Source: CAZUMJ01 sp964621605 (lineage in GTDB: Bacteria > Actinomycetota > Acidimicrobiia > Acidimicrobiales > Iamiaceae). From it: a DNA stretch of 64,000 nt. How positions within the stretch are numbered: position 1 is the stretch's first letter; each line of letters starts with the position of its first letter. Below are positions 25,301 to 32,027 of this stretch, piece after piece. The notes beneath the pieces are model-generated. The model made no database searches. It saw only the letters and a program-made list of their open reading frames with translations, and was not told the origin of the DNA. The stretch spans positions 1 through 64,000 of the forward strand of contig CAZUMJ010000007.1 of the NCBI GenBank assembly GCA_964621605.1. The letters run 5' to 3'. Both the position numbers and the translations under genes were made by a program.

Positions 25301-26260
25301 GAGGCGCATGCGTCGAGTGGCGGTCGTCCCCGGCTCGGTCATCATCTCGTCCCACCACGACAGCAGCTCTGCTCGGTCCGCGGGGAGGACCAGTTCGAGC
25401 GAATGGCTGCCGATGACGTCGAGGCTCGGCCGGTGAGAGAGGTGTTCGAGCGACGAGCTCGCGTAGGTGACGACCCCATCCGGGCTGATCACCAGGACGG
25501 GGTCGGCCGTCTGGTTCACCATCGCCTGGAAGCGGTCGACGCTGCCGGTGTCGCGCGCGCTCGCCTCGGAGCGGGGCACGAGTCGCATCGCCACGAACGT
25601 TGCGTGGAGTGCGGGGTCGTCGAGCAGGTTCACGACGCTCGACTCGACCACCCGGTAGGTGCCGTCCTTGTGTCGCATCCGGCCGACTTGACGCACGACC
25701 TGACCGGGGGAGTTGGTCACCAACGACGACAGTTCGATGGTGGTCGCCAGGTCGTCCGGATGGATCAGGTCGAGGTAGTTCGCCATGTACTCCTCGGCGG
25801 TCCATCCCAACACCTGCTGGGCGCTCTCGGACGCCGCCAGGATCTGCGTGTCGGAACAGACCATGAAGAGCCGCGGTGCTTCCGCGAACAGCGCATCGAG
25901 CTGCCCGATGCCGCTGCGCTCATCGAGCAGAGACACGGTCGCGGTGCACCTCGCTGCGGTCTGCGACGCAGCGAGCGACCAGGCGGTGTGGACCCAGCCC
26001 CGGTCGGGGTGGCGCACCCGTACCGTCACCCGCCCCATGTCACCGCTGGGCGAATGCAGCGTGAGGAAGGCGCCAAGGATCGGCGCGTCGTGATGATGGA
26101 CGAGGGTGAGCACGTCCACGCCGACGAGGAGATCGAGGGGGCGTGCGAACACCGTGACGGCGTCCCCCGCGGCCGTTTCGATGCGCGAGCCGTCGAGGAC
26201 GAGCTGGGCCGCCACCGGAAGCGTGTCCGGTGGAGCTTGTTCCTGCTGCTCCCTCGCCAT
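22316..26260 (-). CDS. Multi-PAS GGDEF-EAL cyclic-di-GMP signalling protein
   Basis: Very large soluble sensor of 1314 aa. At least six PAS-like modules (about 120-860) are recognisable from repeated LGW..EEI, HPDD and TYRDITDR patterns, preceded by a less clear module at 1-120. The GGDEF domain (about 880-1045) has an intact GGDEF motif and an upstream RPGD exactly five residues before it, so the feedback I-site is present. The EAL domain (about 1055-1310) keeps EALLRW, VNLSARQ, LEITES, DDFGTG, KVDRSF and EGVE, so it looks catalytically competent. There are no membrane segments. It both makes and degrades c-di-GMP in principle; the net direction is unknown. Confidence 0.93.
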   Translation of the reverse strand: MAREQQEQAPPDTLPVAAQLVLDGSRIETAAGDAVTVFARPLDLLVGVDVLTLVHHHDAPILGAFLTLHSPSGDMGRVTVRVRHPDRGWVHTAWSLAASQTAARCTATVSLLDERSGIGQLDALFAEAPRLFMVCSDTQILAASESAQQVLGWTAEEYMANYLDLIHPDDLATTIELSSLVTNSPGQVVRQVGRMRHKDGTYRVVESSVVNLLDDPALHATFVAMRLVPRSEASARDTGSVDRFQAMVNQTADPVLVISPDGVVTYASSSLEHLSHRPSLDVIGSHSLELVLPADRAELLSWWDEMMTEPGTTATRRMRLETGSPDEEVWVEAAMTNFIEDPTIQGILVTLRDITDRVAVEAEVLASDARLREREEWFRNLVQHSFEITVVVDADLKASWASPSGTDLLGWQPEEIVGQDALDFVHPDDHQLVIDHLALVLSGSDERPQTTLRIRQTDGSYRWMDASGSDRTEDPAVHGIIVNLRDATARVEAEVALQRSERRFRQLVQNSTDIVQIMAATGEVLWVSPAVEQALGWKPDEIVGHPSGGLAGLDGREAVLAAFLAVLDEPGRSEHTVCQVEHGNGSKRWLDVVLVNRLDDPDIAGIVATYRDITDRMTVEDARRESEERFRSLANSSPLGIFQFDLDANCVYVNERWCEIVGHPAEDALGDGWRQIVLPEHASLIDDEHLGGDAPPENALSFRGRFRRGDGRTRWADIRTAPLLDDQGNQVGTVGTIDDVTDRVEAQHETELLTTILEATPDLIAIGSRDGTLLYLNEAARTFFGIDRDRDLTQIDLNPHVPIDAMERWQSEIMPSLRVRDTWQGELSLIDREGRLVPVSLVLVAHRGVDHHIEQISVNARDISDRKALEARLEHEATHDPLTGLPNRTLLLDRLDVAIGRARRQHRRLAVLFLDLDHFKVVNDSLGHSTGDQLLAAVAARLTDHVRPGDTVARFGGDEFVVVCEEVESIYEVEEIAGRIATAVAEPVWIGEAEVFVTSSVGIALASDLHLTPEQLLRDADAAMYQAKEKGRNRHEVFDSRLRTRALDRLEVENSLRRALVRHELRVHYQPCFDLQTNAVVGVEALLRWEHPQRGLLLPAEFLRIAEETGLVVPVGAWVLHQACRQMQRLRTELPEFADLGVAVNLSARQITHPYLVDEVAKAIEDTGTRPDTLMLEITESVLMDDITTNVSTLRRLKDLGVSLAIDDFGTGYSSLAYLRRFPVDLLKVDRSFVNGLGSDPEDAAIVQTVITLAHTLGLEALAEGVESPLQQDELRRLGCNQAQGFLLGRPMSIADLTDFLVARGGHPVHDPQL

Positions 26261-26374
26261 GCGCTGGACTGCTCCCTCCGCCCCCGGGCAGGACCCATCT
26301 GCTCGGTGGGTGCCGAGCGTGGTCAGGTTAGGTCAGGCTTCGGCGGCGGGCACGCGACACGCCCCCGGCCGCTC

Positions 26375-27454
26375 TCAGGCGTCTCGTGCGACGACGAACT
26401 CGGCCAATGCGAGCAACGGTTCGCGAGCGGCCACGCTGATCGCTGGCGATGCCAGTGACGTCGCGGCCTCGTCGCAGAGGCGACGCAGGTCAGCCTCCAA
26501 CGCGGCGCGTGCGCCGGTGTCGATGAGGACCTGCTGGAGACCATCGACCTCGACGTCGCTCAGGTCGGTGGCACCGATCCGGTCGAGGAGCTGCAGCTGC
26601 GCACCGTGGGCGCGCGCGAGCGCCGCGGCCAGCAGCACGGTCGTCTTCCCTTCCCGCAGGTCGTCGCCCACGGGCTTCCCCGTGCGTGCCGGGTCGCCGA
26701 ACACGCCGAGCAGGTCGTCTCGCAGTTGGAACGCCTCACCCAAGGGCCGGCCGTACGCGCTCAGTGCGTCGCTGGTTCGCTCGTCGCACCCGGCCAACGC
26801 CGCTCCCAGGTGGAGGGGGCGTTCGATGGTGTAGCCGCCCGACTTCGCGCGGGCGATGCGACGTGCCGTTGCCTCTTCTCGGTCGCCTTCGGCGGTGCTG
26901 AGGAGGTCGAGCAGCTGTCCCACGTCGACCTCGGTGCGCAGCTTGTCCCACACCTTGCGAGCCGAGTCGGGCACGGAGCCCAACGCTCGATCGGCCAGGA
27001 CGTGCGCGAGGTCACCCAGGAGGATGGCGACCCCTTCGCTGTAGCGACGTGCTTCGCCGTTGAGTGCGGACGCCGTGTGCTGCGCGGCGAACGTGCGGTG
27101 CACGGTCGGTCTGCCGCGGCGGGTGTCCGCGTTGTCCATGACGTCGTCGTGCAGCAGCGCGAACGCGTGCAGCAGTTCGAGCGCCACGCCGGCTTGGTCG
27201 AGCGACGGAAGGCCCGGGTCGGCGCCGGCGGCCACCGCGCCCCACACGCAGAAGGCCGGTCGCAGGCGCTTGCCACCCCCCAGCACCAGCGTCGCGAGCG
27301 CATCCAAAGGCTCGCCGAGGCGCGCGTCGAACGTCCGCCAGTGATCCGACTCGGTCCGGAGGAACGTGGCCAGGTGTTGATCGATCCGCGCGGCGACGGA
27401 CTGCAGCGCCGCGGGCGGGACGGGATCGGTGGCGGCAGCCGCGTGCACGGTCAT
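26375..27454 (-). CDS. Polyprenyl synthetase family protein (geranylgeranyl-diphosphate-synthase-like)
   Basis: Trans-isoprenyl diphosphate synthase of 359 aa. The first aspartate-rich motif DDVMDNADTRRGRPT follows LHAFALLH, and the second is DDLLGVFGDPARTGKP. It should condense isopentenyl diphosphate with an allylic primer; chain length cannot be fixed from the motif, but the long N-terminus and FALLHDDVMD are common in actinobacterial GGPP synthases. ATG 27454 has TAGGCT nine bases upstream. It lies 40 bp downstream of the ABC-like module on the same strand. Confidence 0.9.
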   Translation of the reverse strand: MTVHAAAATDPVPPAALQSVAARIDQHLATFLRTESDHWRTFDARLGEPLDALATLVLGGGKRLRPAFCVWGAVAAGADPGLPSLDQAGVALELLHAFALLHDDVMDNADTRRGRPTVHRTFAAQHTASALNGEARRYSEGVAILLGDLAHVLADRALGSVPDSARKVWDKLRTEVDVGQLLDLLSTAEGDREEATARRIARAKSGGYTIERPLHLGAALAGCDERTSDALSAYGRPLGEAFQLRDDLLGVFGDPARTGKPVGDDLREGKTTVLLAAALARAHGAQLQLLDRIGATDLSDVEVDGLQQVLIDTGARAALEADLRRLCDEAATSLASPAISVAAREPLLALAEFVVARDA

Positions 27455-27494
27455 GGACTGCCGAGCCTACGGCGGTGTCGGCTGCTGGCCTCCT

Positions 27495-28400
27495 TCAGCG
27501 GCGGCCTTCTCGTCCGACCCGTCCTGTCGCGATCGCCAGGGCGACGAGGGCCGCGGAGAGTACCCCCCCAGCGCCGATCAGCCGGGCATCGACGGGGGCG
27601 CGTGCGGTGCGGCTCGTCGCAGAGGTGCCCCGGGCGAGCTGGTCGAGGTGCGTCACCGGGGTGCGCGTCCAGCGTTCGGCCCCTCCGTCGGCGGCGGGCG
27701 AGCCCGACGTCGAGGTCGCCACGAGCACGAGCGGGTTCGCATAGAGCACGGCGTCTCCCCGCCCCTTCTTGTCGAAGAGCGCGAGGTGGGCTGCGCCTGT
27801 CGCGAGCAGGCTCAGCGCGACGATGCCGCACGCGACAAGGGTCGCCCGGCCGGTTCGGCGGCTGAACGACGAAACGGCGACGCCGAGCGCTGCCGCGGCG
27901 AGGCCGACGGCCCAGGCCCCGATGCCTCCGGCGATCAGGAGCCGTCCGGACGCGCCGCCGAGCCGCCACGCGAGGACGGCGACGGGCGCGGCCACCGCGA
28001 GACCGAGCGTCACCGTCACCGCCGCAGCGCTGTACGCCCCGAGCGCGACGTCGCGGGGACGCTGCAGGGTTGTGCACCAACTGCGCAACGTCTGCACCTC
28101 GCGACGCCCAGCGATGGTCGGCGCGCCGACCGCGGCGCCGAGCAGCGCGAGACCGACGGTCGTCGTCACCACCCACCATTCGCCGAGTGTCCGACCGAGC
28201 TGCGTCGCGTCGACGCGTGCACCACGGAGCGGCTGGTCGGTTCCGGCGAGCGCGAGCAGGACCGCGATCGCCACGCCCCCCACGATGAGGCCCCAGCCCG
28301 TCAACAGAGCCGGCCCCGTGGAGCCGCGCAGCTGTGCGCGCACCTCGCTCGCGCGCACCGGGTTCCCGATGGCATGGCGTGGGTTGACGTGATCGGTCAT
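27495..28400 (-). CDS. ABC-2-like membrane permease
   Basis: Membrane protein of 301 aa with about six hydrophobic segments. The N-terminal amphipathic stretch NPVRASEVRAQLRG precedes TM1, as in ABC-2 permeases, and a large extracytoplasmic loop (about 215-270) precedes the last helix. ATG 28400 overlaps the stop of the ATPase-like gene by 4 bp (ATGA). With that neighbour and the small membrane protein upstream, it forms a three-gene module. The substrate is unknown. Confidence 0.75.
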   Translation of the reverse strand: MTDHVNPRHAIGNPVRASEVRAQLRGSTGPALLTGWGLIVGGVAIAVLLALAGTDQPLRGARVDATQLGRTLGEWWVVTTTVGLALLGAAVGAPTIAGRREVQTLRSWCTTLQRPRDVALGAYSAAAVTVTLGLAVAAPVAVLAWRLGGASGRLLIAGGIGAWAVGLAAAALGVAVSSFSRRTGRATLVACGIVALSLLATGAAHLALFDKKGRGDAVLYANPLVLVATSTSGSPAADGGAERWTRTPVTHLDQLARGTSATSRTARAPVDARLIGAGGVLSAALVALAIATGRVGREGRR

Positions 28401-29335
28401 GGCGCACCCATCGCCTGGTCGGTTTGCTGCGTGTTGGTGAGGGCGTCGAGGTCCGGGGGTACCTCTGTGAACTCGACGATGTCGAGCCCTGCCTCGACCA
28501 GCTTGCGAAGCAGCGCGGCCTGTGCGGTCACGTCCGTGACGGTGTGCGTGCGCACCGCGCCGTTCCCGAGACGGACGCGAATGCGGCGGACGCCGCCCAG
28601 CGTTGCGAGCACCGCATCGGTCGAGCCGTGCTGCACCACGTGTCCGTCGTCGAACACCGCGAGCGTGGTGCATGCGGTCGCGAGCTCCTCGAGGCGGTCC
28701 ATGGCCACCACGACGGTGCGGCTGACCTCCAGGAGCTGGTGGAGGAGGTGCCAGACGGCGGCGCGGTCCCGCTCGTCGAGCCCGGCGGTCGGGTCTTCGA
28801 GCAGGACGACGGTTGGGTCGTGCACGAGCGCGCCCGCGATCGCCAGCAGCTGTCGGGGACCGGGCGGAAGCTCATGGGTGTGCTGGCGGTGCCGCCCGCC
28901 GAGCCCGACAAGGTCGAGCAGCGTTGTGACGAGCTCGGGCCACTGCTTGCGGGGCACGCCGAATGCCGCCGCACGCAGCCGAAGGAACTCGTCGAGGTGC
29001 AGGTTGGGCGGAAGGGCTCCGGGGCCGGGCACGTAGCCGAGCGCCGATCGCACCCGGAACGGTTCGCGTGCGGGGTCGATGCCGAGCACCGCCAGGTCGC
29101 CGTCATGGGGCAGGCGCAGTGTCGCGATCGCCCCGCACAGCGCGAGCACACCGCTGTCGGCTCGTCCGGCGAGCCCGCTTATCTCGTTGCGCGGCAGGGA
29201 CAGGTCGACGCCGTCGAGGTCGACGACATGCCGTCGACGCAGCACGAGACCGCGGGCGCGCACCGCCGACTGATCCGGAAGGACGATGCGTGCGGTGACG
29301 GGACCTGCCGCGGCAGGCACACGGGGACGGCTCAC
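28397..29335 (-). CDS. Degenerate ABC-transporter ATPase-like protein
   Basis: Protein of 312 aa with an ABC ATPase layout but broken ATP-binding motifs. The Walker A region reads GLAGRADSGVLALCG, without the GKS/T triplet. The signature is LPPGPRQL rather than LSGGQ. Walker B is kept as VVLLEDPTAGLD. A C-terminal extension (about 230-312) follows. Loss of the P-loop lysine predicts weak or absent ATP hydrolysis. It may act as a pseudo-ATPase or dimerise with a functional partner encoded elsewhere. GTG 29335 overlaps the upstream small gene by 4 bp; the frame continues upstream, but that part is antisense. Confidence 0.78.
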   Translation of the reverse strand: MSRPRVPAAAGPVTARIVLPDQSAVRARGLVLRRRHVVDLDGVDLSLPRNEISGLAGRADSGVLALCGAIATLRLPHDGDLAVLGIDPAREPFRVRSALGYVPGPGALPPNLHLDEFLRLRAAAFGVPRKQWPELVTTLLDLVGLGGRHRQHTHELPPGPRQLLAIAGALVHDPTVVLLEDPTAGLDERDRAAVWHLLHQLLEVSRTVVVAMDRLEELATACTTLAVFDDGHVVQHGSTDAVLATLGGVRRIRVRLGNGAVRTHTVTDVTAQAALLRKLVEAGLDIVEFTEVPPDLDALTNTQQTDQAMGAP

Positions 29336-29538
29336 TTGGGGCCTGCCAACAGCCACAACGCGCCGCTCGTCACGAGTGCCACGACCGGGACCGCGACGCG
29401 CGCCGCGGTGCGGCGCCCTGTCGCTCCCAGCAGCCACCACAAGGCGGGGAGTGCGAGTGACGCGTAGACAGCCAGCACCAGTACGAGCCACCCCACGGGC
29501 GGTGACGCCGCCGCGATGAGCATGGACGGGCTGTGCAT
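29332..29538 (-). CDS. Small membrane protein of the ABC-like module
   Basis: Protein of 68 aa from ATG 29538 (alternative start 29577). It has two hydrophobic segments, SPPVGWLVLVLAVYASLALPALWWLL and VAVPVVALVTSGALWLLAG, separated by an Arg-rich turn. Its stop overlaps the GTG of the ATPase-like gene, which supports translation. I recognise no family. Confidence 0.6.
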   Translation of the reverse strand: MHSPSMLIAAASPPVGWLVLVLAVYASLALPALWWLLGATGRRTAARVAVPVVALVTSGALWLLAGPK

Positions 29539-29609
29539 CCGCCCACCATCGCACGCACGCGGTGGCGCGCGGTGCATGGCTTTGGGGCGCGGCCCGTAGG
29601 GTTTCGCAC

Positions 29610-30338
29610 GTGACGATCGAGGCAGTGATCTTCGACTGGGGTGGCACCCTCACGACACACCACGTGACCGTCGACGACATGCTCGGGAACTGGCGCCGAG
29701 CAGCGGACGTGCTCGCGCCCGATTCGTCGTCGGTCCTGGCCGACGCGTTGTTCGACGCCGACAAGCGCCTGTGGGACGAGGCGCGCGGACATCGAAGGAG
29801 CTTCCGCCTTCGTGATGTCGTGGGGCGAGGCATCGAGCAGTTCGGCCAGGCCGGGGGCGAGGTATCGGGCGATGTCGACGAGGCGTGCGAGGCGTACCTG
29901 GCTGCGTGGGCCGCTCGCATTCGCCACGACTCCGATGCCGCCGAGGTACTCGCCGCACTCCGTGAGAGGGGCATGCGCACCGGCCTGTTGTCGAACACGT
30001 TCTGGCCGGCCGCGTTCCACGACGACCTGTTGCGCCGGGACGAGTTGCGTGACCTCTTCACCGAGTGCTGCTACTCGTGCGATCTGCCCAACCTGAAGCC
30101 CCACGCCGGAGCCTTCCGGGCAGCGCTCAGCGCCGTCGGTGTCGACGATCCGGCGCGGGCAGTCTTCGTGGGAGACCGTGCCGACGACGACATCGCCGGT
30201 GCGCAGGCGATGGGCATGCGTGCCGTCTGGCGCCCGAACCACAGCGACCCGTTCCGGCCGCCCGATCCGCTCCGCGCGCCAGACGCGGTGATCGACGGCC
30301 TCGGCGAGCTACTCGCTGTCGTCGACACCTGGCGCTGA
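29610..30338 (+). CDS. HAD-superfamily hydrolase
   Basis: Haloacid-dehalogenase-like phosphohydrolase of 242 aa. Motif I is VIFDWGGTLT, motif II LLSNTF, motif III KPHAGAF with its lysine, and motif IV VGDRADDDIAGAQAMGM. The aspartate four residues before the motif I threonine is kept, while the usual second aspartate is glycine (DWGGT), which occurs in some subfamilies. GTG 29610 has TAGGGT seven bases upstream and no Shine-Dalgarno sequence. The 3' end overlaps the xseB stop by 30 bp on the opposite strand. Confidence 0.88.
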   Translation: MTIEAVIFDWGGTLTTHHVTVDDMLGNWRRAADVLAPDSSSVLADALFDADKRLWDEARGHRRSFRLRDVVGRGIEQFGQAGGEVSGDVDEACEAYLAAWAARIRHDSDAAEVLAALRERGMRTGLLSNTFWPAAFHDDLLRRDELRDLFTECCYSCDLPNLKPHAGAFRAALSAVGVDDPARAVFVGDRADDDIAGAQAMGMRAVWRPNHSDPFRPPDPLRAPDAVIDGLGELLAVVDTWR

Positions 30339-30572
30339 CCCGCCGGCGACGTCTGTCTCGAGCGCGTCGACGATCACGGTGACCTGCGCCTCGGCGTCAC
30401 GGATGCGCGCTCTACAGAAGGCGATGAGGTCGGCGGCGCGCGCCACGCGCGCCGCCAGGGCGTCGATGTCTGGGTCGTCGCGTTCGAGTGCCGCCAGAAG
30501 ATCGTCCAGTTCGGCGACCGCCGCGAGGTACGAGGCCGCGGCAGGTGGCTGATCGGGTGTCGTGTCGGTCAT
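30309..30572 (-). CDS. xseB: Exodeoxyribonuclease VII small subunit
   Basis: Protein of 87 aa. The core SYLAAVAELDDLLAALERDDPDIDALAARVARAADLIAFCRARI is the two-helix XseB pattern, in which short helices wrap around XseA. It is encoded directly after xseA with a 4-bp ATGA overlap, the standard arrangement. The acidic C-terminal tail beyond residue 70 is not conserved in the family. Confidence 0.9.
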   Translation of the reverse strand: MTDTTPDQPPAAASYLAAVAELDDLLAALERDDPDIDALAARVARAADLIAFCRARIRDAEAQVTVIVDALETDVAGGSAPGVDDSE

Positions 30573-31969
30573 CGGTCCTCCGAGACTGAGGGAGCGGGCA
30601 GTTCTACCCGGCTGGTGAGCGTCCCGTTGGCCAGGGTGGTGTGCAACAGGGTTCCTGGCGGTGCGTCTTCGGGGGCGCGGACGAGCGCACCGTCTGCCGT
30701 GCGCGTGACCGACCACCCCTGGGCCAGGAAGCGTGCCGGGTCGAGGATCTGCCATGCCTGATCGAGCCCATCGATGTGGCGGTCTGCTTGGCGCAGCGTG
30801 CGTGCCGGCGCGAGTGCGAGCCGTCGTTGTGTGTCGTCGGATTTCGTCCGCGCCGCCGTGAGGCTGTGGCGGACGACGGTGGTGGTGCGCCAGGAGGCAG
30901 CGCGCTCGGCGTCTGACGCGCGGCGCAGCGTGACGCGAGCGGTGCGCGCACCACGTTGTGCGGCCTGTTCGAGGTTGCGGCGTGCCACATCGAGGGCCGC
31001 TGACACGCGGCGGGAGGCGAGCTGCCAGCGTCGGTTGAGGTCCTCCTCCGCGGCGCGGACGTGGTCGACCAGCAGCGCGGCACACGCGGTCGGCGTCTTG
31101 GCGCTGGTGTGGCACACCTCGTCCGCCACGCTGTGGTCGACCTCGTGTCCGATCCCGCAGAAGACGGGGATCGGGCAGGTTGCGATGGCGCGCGCCACGA
31201 CCTCGCTGTCGAACGCGACGAGGTCTGTGCGTGCACCTCCCCCGCGCACCAGCAGGATCACGTCGAGCTCGTGGTGGGCGAGCCGTTCCAATGCGGCCGC
31301 GACGGTGGCCGGTGCGTCGACGCCTTGCATCCGCGCGTCCTGGCTGTGGACACGGAACGCGTACCCGCTGTGGTCCAGCTCGTGCATCGTGTCGGCGTGT
31401 GCGGCGCTTCCCAGGCTGGTGATCAGGCCCACCCGGAGCGGGACGGGAGAGAGCGGGAGCGAACCGTTCCGTGTGAGCAGACCCTCTTCGCGCAGCAGGC
31501 TGAGGAGCCGAGCGCGGGCGAGCTCGAGTTGGCCGAGCGTGAACGACGGGTCGATCGCGCTCATGACGAACCTGAGCTGCCCGCCGGCCACCCACCAGGA
31601 GAGCTCGCCCCGCACACGAATCTCGATGCCGTCGGACATCTGGGTCGCCCCGCCCGCCTCCCGAAGGGTGGCGTTCACGCGTGCGCGGCTCTGGGCGAAC
31701 AAGGCGACGGGGATGCTTGCCGTCGGGCGCGAGCCTGGTTCGGGGTCGGCCTCGACGAGGTCGAAGTAGCGGTGGCCGTTGCGGTTCGCCGCCCGCAGGT
31801 TGCGGATCTCACCCCGCACCCAGACCTGTCCGGGGAAGCGTTCCTGCAGCGCGCTTCGGACGGCGGCCCCAAGTTCCCCGACGCGCCATGTGGTCGCTTG
31901 CTGGTCGGCGGAGCCCTCGTCTGCCTCGACAGGCTCGACATCAGGGTCGCCGGGCTCCCAGAGGGTCAC
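30569..31969 (-). CDS. xseA: Exodeoxyribonuclease VII large subunit
   Basis: XseA of 466 aa, the nuclease subunit degrading single-stranded DNA. The N-terminal OB domain (about 25-125) includes VWVRGEIRNLRAANRNGHRYFDL. The catalytic region carries VGLITSLGSAAHADTMHEL, VRGGGARTDLVAFDSE and the metal-binding stretch CGIGHEVDHSVADEVCHTSAKTPTACA. The C-terminal part (about 320-420) is a long helical region rich in Arg and Ala. I chose GTG 31969 where homology begins (VTLWEPGD). It is divergent from the PAS-GGDEF-EAL gene 58 bp away. Confidence 0.93.
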   Translation of the reverse strand: MTLWEPGDPDVEPVEADEGSADQQATTWRVGELGAAVRSALQERFPGQVWVRGEIRNLRAANRNGHRYFDLVEADPEPGSRPTASIPVALFAQSRARVNATLREAGGATQMSDGIEIRVRGELSWWVAGGQLRFVMSAIDPSFTLGQLELARARLLSLLREEGLLTRNGSLPLSPVPLRVGLITSLGSAAHADTMHELDHSGYAFRVHSQDARMQGVDAPATVAAALERLAHHELDVILLVRGGGARTDLVAFDSEVVARAIATCPIPVFCGIGHEVDHSVADEVCHTSAKTPTACAALLVDHVRAAEEDLNRRWQLASRRVSAALDVARRNLEQAAQRGARTARVTLRRASDAERAASWRTTTVVRHSLTAARTKSDDTQRRLALAPARTLRQADRHIDGLDQAWQILDPARFLAQGWSVTRTADGALVRAPEDAPPGTLLHTTLANGTLTSRVELPAPSVSEDR

Positions 31970-32027
31970 ATAGCAGACCGTACCTTTCGCCGGGCAAGCA
32001 TCGGTTCGGGCTGCGATACTTGCGGCG

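Noticed and set aside
23156..26458. Plus-strand open frame of 1100 codons opposite the multi-PAS protein
   Set aside because: It is a mirror of the codon structure of the GGDEF-EAL gene; the translation has no motifs and repeats Arg/Val/Asp patterns in step with the PAS repeats.
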